Below, in pieces: positions 25,927-34,822 of a stretch of 64,000 nucleotides of DNA. This DNA comes from Marinomonas balearica (GTDB taxonomy: Bacteria > Pseudomonadota > Gammaproteobacteria > Pseudomonadales > Marinomonadaceae): positions 124,001-188,000 of the forward strand of contig NZ_SNXC01000015.1 in assembly GCF_004362145.1 (NCBI RefSeq), in the 5' to 3' direction. The notes under the pieces are model-generated. The model made no database searches and was not told where the DNA came from. It worked only from the letters and a program-made list of their open reading frames with translations. The translations under genes were made by a program, and so were the position numbers. The stretch's first letter is position 1, and each line of letters begins with the position of its first letter.

Positions 25927-26919
25927 TTACGAGGCAGTGAGCTCGGGTTCAGTCTGCTGATTTTTCTTCAGAGCTTTATTCGCTAAGTTCGCCGAAATAA
26001 ATTGCACTAAAATAGCGGAACAGACCACCAGCCCAATTCCTATCAGACTTAATAAGTCCGCATTCGCGGAACGGATGATGCCTTTCCAGAGTCCAATGGA
26101 CACGCATATTTCAGTGAGAATAAAAGCCGCGATCGGCGTTAACGCTACTGCGGCACTTACTTGCACAGTTTGCCAATAACGCATTGCTTGAGAGAAAGCG
26201 CCGTAAGCGATTAACGTGTTTAAACAGCAGAAGGCGACGATTAAAGTGTCTTGAGTGGATAGAGTCTGTAAATGACTCGGCGTCGCGAATGGCAACATAA
26301 CAATGCTCGCATAGATATAAATGGCGAGCAAAATGTTGGAAGACGATAGTTTTTTAAACAATGATTTCTGTATCAACGCGTAAGACGTCCAAGCCATTGA
26401 TGACGCCTGAACAATGATAAATCCTACGCCCATTGACCCAGAGAGCGCGCTGTTGCCGCTAAAGCTTTGCTCAACGACAGGATGAAAGAAAATGGCCATG
26501 CCGATGAGAATAAAAGCAAAGCAAGCCCACTGTTGCCAATATATTCTTTCTTTCAAGAAGAGAAAGCCACCTAATGCTAAAAACAGCGGGGCAAGTTGAA
26601 AACTCAGTTGAGCGGCCCCCGGATGCATATAATCAAGACTCACAACAAACGTCGTGTAGTTGGTGATTAGAAGAGTGCCAGCTGCCAGCAATCGAAACCA
26701 TTCAGAACGTGTTAAGCGTGTGAATTCAGAGAGCCTGCGCTGTCGCCATTGCCAAACAAGTATGACGACGGCAGCAAATAAGAATCGTACCCACGTTAAT
26801 GTGATCGCATCTGAGAAGCCGGTTGACAGTTTGAGTGCAATGGGGAGCATACCCCAGAAAAAAACGGTAATTGCACTGAAAACGAGACCTAAAAAGAACA
26901 TTCTTTTAGCGTCTGGCAT
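25927..26919 (-). CDS. EamA/DMT-superfamily transporter
   Basis: The 330-aa protein has ten hydrophobic segments in two repeats of five, the EamA pattern (first repeat about residues 8-145, second about 165-310). Characteristic segments are TLTWVRFLFAAVVIL and the GAAQLSFQLAPLFLALGGFLFLKE motif. It is an inner-membrane metabolite exporter or importer; the substrate cannot be told from sequence. A hydrophilic tail of about 20 residues ends the protein. It is divergent from rlmF, with a 203-bp shared upstream region. Confidence 0.85.
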   Translation of the reverse strand: MPDAKRMFFLGLVFSAITVFFWGMLPIALKLSTGFSDAITLTWVRFLFAAVVILVWQWRQRRLSEFTRLTRSEWFRLLAAGTLLITNYTTFVVSLDYMHPGAAQLSFQLAPLFLALGGFLFLKERIYWQQWACFAFILIGMAIFFHPVVEQSFSGNSALSGSMGVGFIIVQASSMAWTSYALIQKSLFKKLSSSNILLAIYIYASIVMLPFATPSHLQTLSTQDTLIVAFCCLNTLIAYGAFSQAMRYWQTVQVSAAVALTPIAAFILTEICVSIGLWKGIIRSANADLLSLIGIGLVVCSAILVQFISANLANKALKKNQQTEPELTAS

Positions 26920-27122
26920 GTTGTTGACCTCCCAACTGTCAAAAATCGATCACGGTGAAGGCCTTCATCATGCTACTAACCCTTTCTTATAGCAATTGCT
27001 TAATTGTCCTTTTGGTTAGACACAAAACAAAACTATGATGGTGACTTGCTTCGTCTAAATATTCGCAGCCACCTAAAGCTGATGTATACTGTGTTCTTTA
27101 GACGCTGGCATCAGGAATAACA

Positions 27123-28133
27123 TTGAAATCAAAGCACACATCAAAGAAAAATCGCGAGGCGAATACATTGGGCCTTCACCCCAGAAACCCTCATCGCGCT
27201 CGATATGATTTTACTTTGTTAGTGGATTCTTTTCCGGAGCTGGCTCAGTACGTACATACCAATCAGTACGGATCAGAGACGATCAATTTTTCCGATCCTG
27301 ATGCTGTCCGAGCGCTTAACAGCGCGCTCTTGAATCATTTCTATGGCATTAACTTCTGGGATATTCCTAAAGGCTTTCTGTGCCCGCCGATACCGGGCAG
27401 AGCCGACTATATTCATCACTTAGCGGATTTATTAGCTCAAAGTAACAATGGCACCATCCCGCGAGGGAAGCGTGTTAAGGCGCTTGATGTGGGTGTGGGG
27501 GCGAATTGTGTGTATCCCATTATTGGCTGTAAAGAATACGGCTGGCAGTTTGTCGGCGCGGACGCTAACAGTGTTGCGGTAATGGCGGCGAGCGAAATTG
27601 TCAAAGCGAACGGCACCCTTAAAAAAGCCATTAAAATTCGGCATCAACCGGATGAAATGCATGTTTTTAAAAATGTGTGGGGCGCGGATGAACGCTTTGA
27701 TGTGACGTTATGCAACCCGCCTTTCCATACAAATGAAGAAAGCATGGAGAAAGAAAACGCGCGTAAAAGGCGTGGCCTCAATACGGGGAAGCGTCTTCAG
27801 GAATCTAAGCCCCAGCATTCTGTAAAGAACCCTAACGCGTTGAATTTTGGCGGACAAGCCGCTGAGCTTTGGTGCGATGGTGGAGAGTCCGGTTTTATTT
27901 CTCGCATGATTACAGAGAGTGTGGCGGTTCAAGATCAATGTTTTTGGTTTACATCGCTTGTATCGAGGCAATCTAATCTGCCTGCCTTGAGAACCTTGTT
28001 AAAGAAAGTAAATGCAAAGCAAGTCAAAGAAGTTGAAATGGCACAAGGCCAGAAAGTAAGCCGCTTTATTGCATGGAGCTTTTTGGACGACGATCAGATT
28101 GATTACTGGTTGTCTAACTATTGGGATAACTGA
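27123..28133 (+). CDS. rlmF: 23S rRNA (adenine(1618)-N6)-methyltransferase
   Basis: The 336-aa protein starts at TTG 27123 after AGGAA. It contains LHPRNPHRARYDF, the SAM motif LDVGVGANCVYPIIG and the N6-adenine catalytic motif NPPFH at about 199-203. These match RlmF (YbiN), which methylates A1618 of 23S rRNA in the cytoplasm. The length is slightly above the E. coli protein (308 aa), due to a longer N-terminus and insert. A stem-loop follows the stop. Confidence 0.92.
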   Translation: MKSKHTSKKNREANTLGLHPRNPHRARYDFTLLVDSFPELAQYVHTNQYGSETINFSDPDAVRALNSALLNHFYGINFWDIPKGFLCPPIPGRADYIHHLADLLAQSNNGTIPRGKRVKALDVGVGANCVYPIIGCKEYGWQFVGADANSVAVMAASEIVKANGTLKKAIKIRHQPDEMHVFKNVWGADERFDVTLCNPPFHTNEESMEKENARKRRGLNTGKRLQESKPQHSVKNPNALNFGGQAAELWCDGGESGFISRMITESVAVQDQCFWFTSLVSRQSNLPALRTLLKKVNAKQVKEVEMAQGQKVSRFIAWSFLDDDQIDYWLSNYWDN

Positions 28134-28136
28134 CCA

Positions 28137-28195
28137 CAGCCTACTAACGAAACACTTTAACTAAAAGTGGGTGTGTAGGCTGCGTTGGTTTTATC
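28137..28195. terminator. Hairpin between rlmF and psuG
   Basis: Outer arms CAGCCTAC (28137-28144) and GTAGGCTG (28175-28182) enclose an inner CACTTT/AAAGTG stem, followed by GGTTTTAT. It lies between convergent genes and probably terminates rlmF. Confidence 0.55.
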
Positions 28196-28207
28196 AGCGA
28201 GTTGCCT

Positions 28208-29122
28208 TTATTGCGCCGTTAGTTTTTTTGCTATTTTTGCGGCGAGTTGGGCGTTATTGAACACCAATTGAATGTTGCTCGCTAAACTGTTTCCGCCTGT
28301 CAATTCTGCTACTCTCGCCAATAAGAAAGGCGTCGATTCTTTACCACTGATGCCTTGTTCGTCGAGTTCCAATAGTGCCTGCTCTATTGCTTGATCAATG
28401 GTCGCTTTATCCATCGCAAACTCTGTCGGAATCGGATTCGCGATGACCGCGCCACCACTGAGATCCATGTCCCACTTTACGCTTAAGAAATCCGCAATGT
28501 CTTTTGCCGATGTTAGGTTGTAATCAACGGACTCGTCACTTTCGCGCGTATAAAAAGCGGGCAGCGCATCGGTATTATAACCAAGTACAGGTACGCCATT
28601 TGTTTCTAGGTATTCTCGAGTTAAGGGCAGGTCTAGAATCGATTTAGCACCGGCACATACGACGGCCACGTTTGTCTTGGCGAGTTCTTGCAAATCGGCA
28701 GAGATATCAAAGGTTTGTTGGGCTCCTCGGTGTACTCCGCCAATGCCGCCAGTGGCAAAGACTTTAATGCCTGCCATAGCCGCAATGATCATTGTTGCGG
28801 CAACGGTGGTCGCACCATGCTGTTTTTTAGCAACCACGTAAGGGAGGTCTCTACGAGAACATTTTGTCACGGACACCCCAGCTTTTGCTAATGTCTCAAT
28901 TTCAGCGTCATTGAGCCCTGCCTTTAGGCGACCATCAATAATGGCGATCGTGGCTGGAATAGCACCGTTATCTCGGATCACTTGCTCCACTTTTTTCGCC
29001 GTTTCGGCATTTTCTGGCCAAGGCATACCGTGGGAAATGATGGTGCTTTCAAGTGCGACAACGGGCTTGCCGGATGCAATTGCATCCGCCACTTCTGGGT
29101 GAATGTCTAAATACTGATTCAT
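28208..29122 (-). CDS. psuG: Pseudouridine-5'-phosphate glycosidase
   Basis: I start at ATG 29122, which forms a classic ATGA overlap with the psuK stop; an in-frame ATG at 29137 is possible (this choice gives 304 aa). Family segments include ALESTIISHGMPWPEN, VTKCSRRDLPYV and the strictly conserved FATGGIGGVHRGA. The enzyme cleaves pseudouridine 5'-phosphate to uracil and ribose 5-phosphate (reversibly), using a lysine adduct and a metal. With PsuK it completes breakdown of pseudouridine released from RNA. No dedicated transporter is adjacent. Confidence 0.95.
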   Translation of the reverse strand: MNQYLDIHPEVADAIASGKPVVALESTIISHGMPWPENAETAKKVEQVIRDNGAIPATIAIIDGRLKAGLNDAEIETLAKAGVSVTKCSRRDLPYVVAKKQHGATTVAATMIIAAMAGIKVFATGGIGGVHRGAQQTFDISADLQELAKTNVAVVCAGAKSILDLPLTREYLETNGVPVLGYNTDALPAFYTRESDESVDYNLTSAKDIADFLSVKWDMDLSGGAVIANPIPTEFAMDKATIDQAIEQALLELDEQGISGKESTPFLLARVAELTGGNSLASNIQLVFNNAQLAAKIAKKLTAQ

Positions 29123-30195
29123 AGTGATTCGATCCATTGATTAACGTGTTCGTTGGTTAAATTTGGGTGATTTGCGTTAGGGCATTCTAGAGTGAGCGCG
29201 GCACATCCAGCCGCAAATTTGAGGCTTTCTTTGAGTGCGTAGCCTTGTTCCTGAGCATGCAAAAAACCGGAAATCAACGCATCGCCAGCGCCGCTGTCGC
29301 TGGTGGGAGTGCAGGGATAGCATGCTTGTTTAAGACAAGTGTCTTGTGACATATAAAGCACGCCTTCGTTGCCTAAGCTGAGTAATACTTGTTGGACGCC
29401 TTTCTTGAGGAGTTGCTGTGCAAGCGCGTTAGGCTCGACTTCCTTAGAATCCAATAACATTCGAGCTTCTTCTTGGTTTACTTTTAAAACCGAGAGTTTT
29501 GCAAGCAGAGGACGTAATTTTTTCGCCTTCGTTGCCGAAACTGCATCCGCGCACCAGTCTGCTTTTACGTTCAAAGTAGACAGCCATTGAATGGTTTCCT
29601 GACATAAATTTGCGTCTACAATGATTGTTCCCGCTGATTGCAACAACGGAATTTTAGTTTGCAATCGTTCTGGTGTGAGATGATCGACAATGCGCATATC
29701 GGCGATTGCTGTATTCAATTCACCCGACTCGTTGTTGATGGCAAGATAAGTGCTGGTGGGCAAGCTTTCATGACGCAGCAAGTCTTGCGTCTTTACTCCC
29801 GAATTTTGCGTACACACGTTGATCCATTCGCCGTTTTTATCTTCTCCGATTAGAGCAATCAGATGGACGTTTTCACCAAGTCGCGCGAGGTTCTCAGCGA
29901 TGTTTCTACCCACGCCCCCAGGGCTTTGGTAAATGTTTCCTGGGTTGGAATCAGAAGGCTTTAAGGCGTTGTATGGACGACCATGGATATCAACGTTGAC
30001 GCCGCCTATAACGACGAATGGATGGTGACTGGCAAGAACGTAGCCTTTGCCGAGAATATACCCTCGTCGGGTTAATCTCATAATATGCCCAGCCAGCGAC
30101 TCTCGACTCATTCCGATTCGATCCGCAAGGGTTTGCTGAGAGGCGAGAGGTGTTTGTCTGATTGCCTCAAGTACTTTTGCTTCTAGCTCAGTCAT
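29119..30195 (-). CDS. psuK: Pseudouridine kinase with N-terminal winged-helix domain
   Basis: I use ATG 30195 (358 aa); in-frame ATGs at 30216 and 30237 are less likely because operator-like repeats occupy 30231-30263. Residues 2-55 form a winged helix (QQTLADRIGMSRESLAGHIMRL), then a PfkB ribokinase domain with GGVNVDIHG, SPGGVGRNIAENLARLG and the catalytic SGAGDALISGF. Classical PsuK (about 313 aa) lacks the HTH; E. coli YeiI shares this architecture. Overlap with psuG supports the pseudouridine assignment. The HTH may let the kinase repress its own operon, an inference. Confidence 0.9.
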   Translation of the reverse strand: MTELEAKVLEAIRQTPLASQQTLADRIGMSRESLAGHIMRLTRRGYILGKGYVLASHHPFVVIGGVNVDIHGRPYNALKPSDSNPGNIYQSPGGVGRNIAENLARLGENVHLIALIGEDKNGEWINVCTQNSGVKTQDLLRHESLPTSTYLAINNESGELNTAIADMRIVDHLTPERLQTKIPLLQSAGTIIVDANLCQETIQWLSTLNVKADWCADAVSATKAKKLRPLLAKLSVLKVNQEEARMLLDSKEVEPNALAQQLLKKGVQQVLLSLGNEGVLYMSQDTCLKQACYPCTPTSDSGAGDALISGFLHAQEQGYALKESLKFAAGCAALTLECPNANHPNLTNEHVNQWIESL

Positions 30196-30230
30196 ATTTC
30201 TTACTTCTCTATCCATGAAGAGACTCAAAA

Positions 30231-30263
30231 TTAACAAATGTTAAATTTCAAAACAAATGTTAA
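30231..30263. promoter_or_regulatory. Tandem operator-like repeats upstream of psuK
   Basis: AACAAATGTTAA occurs twice, at 30233-30244 and 30252-30263 (19 bp apart). The first copy extends to the palindrome TTAACA-AA-TGTTAA at 30231-30244. Position just upstream of psuK suits a repressor site, possibly for PsuK's own HTH. Confidence 0.5.
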
Positions 30264-30388
30264 TTTTGAATTTAATGTATGCAATTAGGTCTATTATGTA
30301 GAGACAGATTAAATCGTGTTTTTTTTCTGTGAATAGTATTTAATTAGAAGAATTAATCCTGTTCGCCGCATTCTTTGAAGGAGCTTTT

Positions 30389-32695
30389 GTGTTTAGGAGT
30401 TTTCGTGCTCGACTCGTATTGTTTATTGTGGGGCTTCTTGCGGTCGTTCAAGTTGGAACGGCAGTTGCCGTACTCAACTCATTAAAAGCCGACAATTACC
30501 GTCAAGGTGTCCATGCCATTGATGTCGCTGTTAATGTATTAAAGCTTCAATTAAGCGACAGAGCCAAGCAGCTTACAACTGGCGTCAGTATACTGGCGTC
30601 TGATTTTGGCTTTAAGCGTGCTGTTGCAACTCAAGATATTGGCACCATTAAATCGGTACTGGAAAACCACGGCGCGAGAATATCTTCCGACAGTGCAATG
30701 CTGTTTTCGCCAAATGGCCAGTTAATTGCCTCCACTCAGGAAATTCAAGATGTCAGCTTTGTAACAGAAAGAGTGCTTGAAGCAAGGAAACAAGGCCTGA
30801 GATCGATTAACAATTTGGTGGGGGTGGACGGTTATGTTTCTCAGCTAGTTTTGGTGCCTGTTCGTGCTCCCAACCTTATCGCTTGGGTTGGAATGTCCTT
30901 TGAACTCGATGAGGTTTTTGCCAAGCACATTGCCAGCATTACCCAGTTAGACGTAAGTTTCGTCAGCGAACAATCTTCAAAAATAAAGCATACTGTTTCA
31001 AGTCTTCCGGCTGAAGATCTGAGTTGGGTGGTGACACCTTCTATGCTTAAAAACTATATAGAAACGCCCAAGCTTACCGATAATGAAGCGTATCTTTCGT
31101 CCGCTGTTAAGTTGGATGAAGTCGGCGGAGAATGGGGAATCGTTCATTTGCCGTATGCGCCTTGGTTGAAAGGGTACGAAGAAGCCAGAAGCAATCTCAC
31201 TCTTATATTTGCACTTACTTTGATGTTGGCTGCGCTGGTTGCATTGGTTATGGCGCGCTCCTTGTCCAAGCCAATACAAAAACTGGTTGGTTATGCTCAA
31301 GCCATCGGGTTGGGTAAAACAGAACATATCCCCAAAGTAGTCGGCGAGTTTGGCGTATTGGCCAATACCATGCATACGATGGAAAAGGCGATTCTTAATC
31401 GTGAAGAAGAGATTATTTTTAGAAGCTCTCATGATATTTTGACGGGCTTATATAATCGATCGGCACTGGAGCGTGAATTAACCAATCAACTGCCTCGAAA
31501 TTTTGGCGCGTTGCTTCGTATCAATATTAGACGCTTCAAAGACATAAACAGCATGATGGGTTTTGATGCGGGCAATGAAGTGCTGAAAAAGACTGGTTCG
31601 ATTCTTTCTAACATCAGCCCTGATGTTGAATATGTGGCGCGCACCGGAGGGGATGAGTTTACGGTTATCCTGTCGCAACATCATCAAGAAGAAGATTGCC
31701 TTCAGCTGAAGGAGATTGTTCAACATGAAATTGAAAAGGGCATTAACCAACGAATCCGTTTAAAAGTCACGATCGGTGTGTTGCCTTTATCAGAGCAGAT
31801 CACCACCGCAAATGATGCAATGCGCCGTATTGATATAACGAGCAGTCGCGCCAAAGAGCGTGAGCTTGGTGTTGCGTTTTATCAGCAAGGTTTAGATGAA
31901 ATAAATCAAAGAAACCTAACCATTATTAATGATATTGATAATTCGCTTCAAGCGGGTCAATTGTTCATGGTGTATCAGCCGAAAATTGCGATACAAGAGA
32001 GCCGCTGTTCTGAGGCGGAAGCACTTGTTCGCTGGGTTCATCCTGAGTTAGGTTTTGTTCCTCCCGATGAGTTTATTGGTTTATTGGAGCAAACAGGTAA
32101 CGTTCAGCAGCTTACGTTTTGGGTATTGGATCAAGTCATTGATCAGGTCGCATCGTGGTGGGATGCTGGGGATAAAGTGACCGTAGCGGTTAATCTATCG
32201 GCATTGGATCTTGTAAATGAAGCTTTGCCTGATTGGCTAAGTAATAAGCTAAATGAAAAGCGTTTGCCTGTCTCGGCTATCTCTTTGGAAGTGACAGAAA
32301 GTGCGGTAATGTCTGACGCCGACAAGGTTGTATCGGTCTTGCAAAAGCTTCAGGAAAAGCAATTTCACTTGGCGATTGATGATTTTGGTACGGGGCAATC
32401 GTCTTTGTCTTACCTAAGAGATTTGCCTGTGAATGAGGTGAAAATAGACCGAGCCTTCGTGCAATACTTAGACAGCAGTGAAAATGATAAATACATTGTG
32501 CGGGCTACGATCGAGTTGTCACATAGCCTTGGTTTTAAAGTCACCGCTGAAGGCGCTGAAAATCTGGAAGGCGTAGACATATTGAAGTCGCTAGGTTGCG
32601 ATAAAATTCAAGGGTATTACTTCGCTAAACCGCTTTCTCCAGACGATTATATTACTTGGCGACATTCTTTTAATTCGACAAAAGTTAATGTGTAA
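30389..32695 (+). CDS. GGDEF-EAL dual-domain c-di-GMP protein with periplasmic sensor
   Basis: The 768-aa protein starts at GTG 30389 with AAGGAG upstream. Two membrane helices (about 8-28 and 273-293) flank a large periplasmic sensor of the double-Cache type. A HAMP-like segment follows, then GGDEF (RTGGDEFTVIL, intact) and EAL (EAEALVRW, VNLSALDLV, LEVTES, IDDFGTGQSSL, VKIDR, AEGAE, IQGYYFAKPL, all intact). An RxxD inhibitory site before GGDEF is not seen. It may make or degrade c-di-GMP; the complete EAL set favours phosphodiesterase activity. Its stop overlaps the start of plsC (TAATG). Confidence 0.88.
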   Translation: MFRSFRARLVLFIVGLLAVVQVGTAVAVLNSLKADNYRQGVHAIDVAVNVLKLQLSDRAKQLTTGVSILASDFGFKRAVATQDIGTIKSVLENHGARISSDSAMLFSPNGQLIASTQEIQDVSFVTERVLEARKQGLRSINNLVGVDGYVSQLVLVPVRAPNLIAWVGMSFELDEVFAKHIASITQLDVSFVSEQSSKIKHTVSSLPAEDLSWVVTPSMLKNYIETPKLTDNEAYLSSAVKLDEVGGEWGIVHLPYAPWLKGYEEARSNLTLIFALTLMLAALVALVMARSLSKPIQKLVGYAQAIGLGKTEHIPKVVGEFGVLANTMHTMEKAILNREEEIIFRSSHDILTGLYNRSALERELTNQLPRNFGALLRINIRRFKDINSMMGFDAGNEVLKKTGSILSNISPDVEYVARTGGDEFTVILSQHHQEEDCLQLKEIVQHEIEKGINQRIRLKVTIGVLPLSEQITTANDAMRRIDITSSRAKERELGVAFYQQGLDEINQRNLTIINDIDNSLQAGQLFMVYQPKIAIQESRCSEAEALVRWVHPELGFVPPDEFIGLLEQTGNVQQLTFWVLDQVIDQVASWWDAGDKVTVAVNLSALDLVNEALPDWLSNKLNEKRLPVSAISLEVTESAVMSDADKVVSVLQKLQEKQFHLAIDDFGTGQSSLSYLRDLPVNEVKIDRAFVQYLDSSENDKYIVRATIELSHSLGFKVTAEGAENLEGVDILKSLGCDKIQGYYFAKPLSPDDYITWRHSFNSTKVNV

Positions 32696-33414
32696 TGCTG
32701 GCTATTGTTCGTCTGGTTATTCTGGTCGTTCTCATTATTTTGGTGTCGTTAGGCGGCCTAGTTATGTGTGCTTTTTTAGCGCCGATACCGAAACGGGCAA
32801 GAGATAGAGTCTATTATTTAGGGAGAGCTTTTGCGTACGCATCTCGATTGTTTGGCTTCACCGTGACGTCGGTTGTACACCCGAAAGCAAATGACGTTGA
32901 GCAAGCTGTGTATGTTGCGAATCATCAAAATAATTATGACCTTTTTACAGTCGCTCATGTCGTGCCGCGCAATGTTGTGACTGTTGGGAAATCGACATTA
33001 AAGTGGATCCCTTTTTTTGGCACGTTATATTGGGCGAGTGGAAACTTTTTAATTAAGCGGCATGATAGAAACAAAGCCATCGCGCGCATTACCGATATCG
33101 TATTAAAAATGCGGCAAACAGGGCTGTCTATTTGGATGTTTCCGGAAGGGACGAGAAGTCGAGGACGAGGCTGGTTACCCTTTAAACGTGGCGCGTTCCA
33201 CGCGGCGATCCAAGCGGGTGTACCGATTATACCGGTGGTTTGCAGTGATACACACGGACAAGTAAAGTTGAATCGATGGCACAATGGTGGGGTCACTGTG
33301 AAGGTACTAGAGCCGATTAGCACCAAAGGCCTTACTGATCATGATGTGGCAGAGTTAACTGCTCGTTGCGAAGCGTTAATGCATCAGGCAAAAGAAGAAA
33401 GCCGTTCCCGATAA
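32695..33414 (+). CDS. plsC: 1-acyl-sn-glycerol-3-phosphate acyltransferase
   Basis: The 239-aa protein has an N-terminal membrane helix (residues 3-25), the catalytic NHQNNYDLF (HX4D) at about 79-86, FPEGTRSRG at about 150 and VPIIPVV. These are the motifs of PlsC, which makes phosphatidic acid from lysophosphatidic acid at the inner membrane. Its start shares one base with the preceding stop, so it is co-translated with the GGDEF-EAL gene, an unusual pairing of signalling and phospholipid synthesis. Confidence 0.92.
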   Translation: MLAIVRLVILVVLIILVSLGGLVMCAFLAPIPKRARDRVYYLGRAFAYASRLFGFTVTSVVHPKANDVEQAVYVANHQNNYDLFTVAHVVPRNVVTVGKSTLKWIPFFGTLYWASGNFLIKRHDRNKAIARITDIVLKMRQTGLSIWMFPEGTRSRGRGWLPFKRGAFHAAIQAGVPIIPVVCSDTHGQVKLNRWHNGGVTVKVLEPISTKGLTDHDVAELTARCEALMHQAKEESRSR

Positions 33415-33428
33415 CTACCTATATTTTT

Positions 33429-33464
33429 TGAGACCTTTGCTCGTGACTTCGTGCAAAGGTCTCA
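33429..33464. terminator. Hairpin between plsC and the DUF3482 gene
   Basis: A perfect 12-bp inverted repeat (TGAGACCTTTGC at 33429-33440 and its complement at 33453-33464) separates two convergent genes. No T run follows on either strand, so it is a non-canonical terminator or a 3'-end stabiliser. Confidence 0.5.
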
Positions 33465-33469
33465 CGGTA

Positions 33470-34822
33470 TTAAACGATATAAGTATTTAATTTGGATTTT
33501 AGGCCTGTAATAATTTTTTGGTTTTTTGCTGAATTAACGTCATTGGACTCGGGTCGTTGGCGAATGATTTTCCACTCATTTGAAAACTGGGAACCGAGTG
33601 ATTTTATATCGCTGTTTACGCCTTCATCTAATTTGTACGCTTCCAGCGTTGCATGGCCACGTTGATGTAAATGTTTAATTAAGGAAATGGCTCGTAAGGT
33701 GAGTAGGGTCAATGTTGCATCTTCAAGGCAGAGCAGATGCTTTTTCATGACTTTGCTTTTTAGCGTTTCTTTATAGTGTTTTCCTGTTTCCCAGCTAGCG
33801 CCCAGTAACGCACCTAGGGTGGTTGCTGTTCCCAGTGATAACCCTGCACTGAGTATGTCGATACTCGCTCCAATTGCAGCCCCTGTCATGGCTGTGGCAC
33901 CTGCTTGAATACCCCATTCTGTTAAGCTTTCTGGAGAAAATAAATCTTGTTGCCAACGGTTATTTTCGATAGGAAGAGAGTGGATCTTTGTATCGTCTTT
34001 TTGAAACTCGTATAAGGCAAGTAAACGCATAATGGTACTTTGTTCAATGGACCGAATAGCGTGTTCGAATGCTTCCTGAATATTCTTTTGTGGCGGATAA
34101 GTATCGCTTTCAATACGCATCGATGCGCAGGAGAAAAGCATCTCAGCGACGTATTTTATGGCTTCGACACGTCGTTGTTGCGCTGCTTCATATCGTGTGT
34201 CGAGCAATACTTGAAGGGAATCATACTGGGAAGGCGCTAAGCTCTGAAGGGTTTGATATAAACGTTTTTCATCTTCAAAAAAGAACGCCACGGTATCGTA
34301 CTTTACAAATGTGTGATGGTGACGCTCAGCGAGAATAGATTGCCATTGTCGTTGTTGTTCAGTCTCTGGCTGGCTGAAGTTTAAAATTGGAACAATGGGT
34401 TTGCTCGCACAGGCAAGAATACTCAGTTCGTCTAAGTATTTCCCCATTGGCGCTTGTCGAGCATCAATGACGTAGAGAATTATGTCTGCATGAGCCAGTT
34501 GTTTAAGGATCTTTCCTTCTTGTTCGAACTCTCTTTTTGATAACAGCGTATTGGGAAAGTCCTCAATCCATTGAGCATTGGTTAGCGTGGCGCATTCCGG
34601 TTGGCATCGTACATCCCAAAGACCTATAGAATCTTCAAATCCCGGTGTATCGATGAGCCGTAGAACCGAGTGATTGTCTACTTTTATATCAACCGCTTCG
34701 ACGTGGCGAGTTGTCCCCGCTGTATTGCCCACTTGCCCAAAGCCTTTATCTCTAATGAGCGTTCGAATTAGGGACGTTTTGCCTGTATTTGCATGGCCTA
34801 CAATGAGTAGATTAATCGGCAC
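33470..34822 (-). CDS. DUF3482 GTPase
   Basis: The 450-aa protein begins with an Era/TrmE-like G domain: Walker A GHANTGKTSL at residues 8-17, NTAGTTRH for switch I and DTPGFED for G3. The C-terminal half contains a glycine-rich hydrophobic stretch (about 309-345; GAAIGASIDILSAGLSLG) that could insert in or lie on the membrane. This is the DUF3482 family, of unknown function. It overlaps the upstream DUF2868 gene by 11 nt, and the two are a recurrent pair, suggesting a membrane protein with its dedicated GTPase. Confidence 0.85.
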   Translation of the reverse strand: MPINLLIVGHANTGKTSLIRTLIRDKGFGQVGNTAGTTRHVEAVDIKVDNHSVLRLIDTPGFEDSIGLWDVRCQPECATLTNAQWIEDFPNTLLSKREFEQEGKILKQLAHADIILYVIDARQAPMGKYLDELSILACASKPIVPILNFSQPETEQQRQWQSILAERHHHTFVKYDTVAFFFEDEKRLYQTLQSLAPSQYDSLQVLLDTRYEAAQQRRVEAIKYVAEMLFSCASMRIESDTYPPQKNIQEAFEHAIRSIEQSTIMRLLALYEFQKDDTKIHSLPIENNRWQQDLFSPESLTEWGIQAGATAMTGAAIGASIDILSAGLSLGTATTLGALLGASWETGKHYKETLKSKVMKKHLLCLEDATLTLLTLRAISLIKHLHQRGHATLEAYKLDEGVNSDIKSLGSQFSNEWKIIRQRPESNDVNSAKNQKIITGLKSKLNTYIV

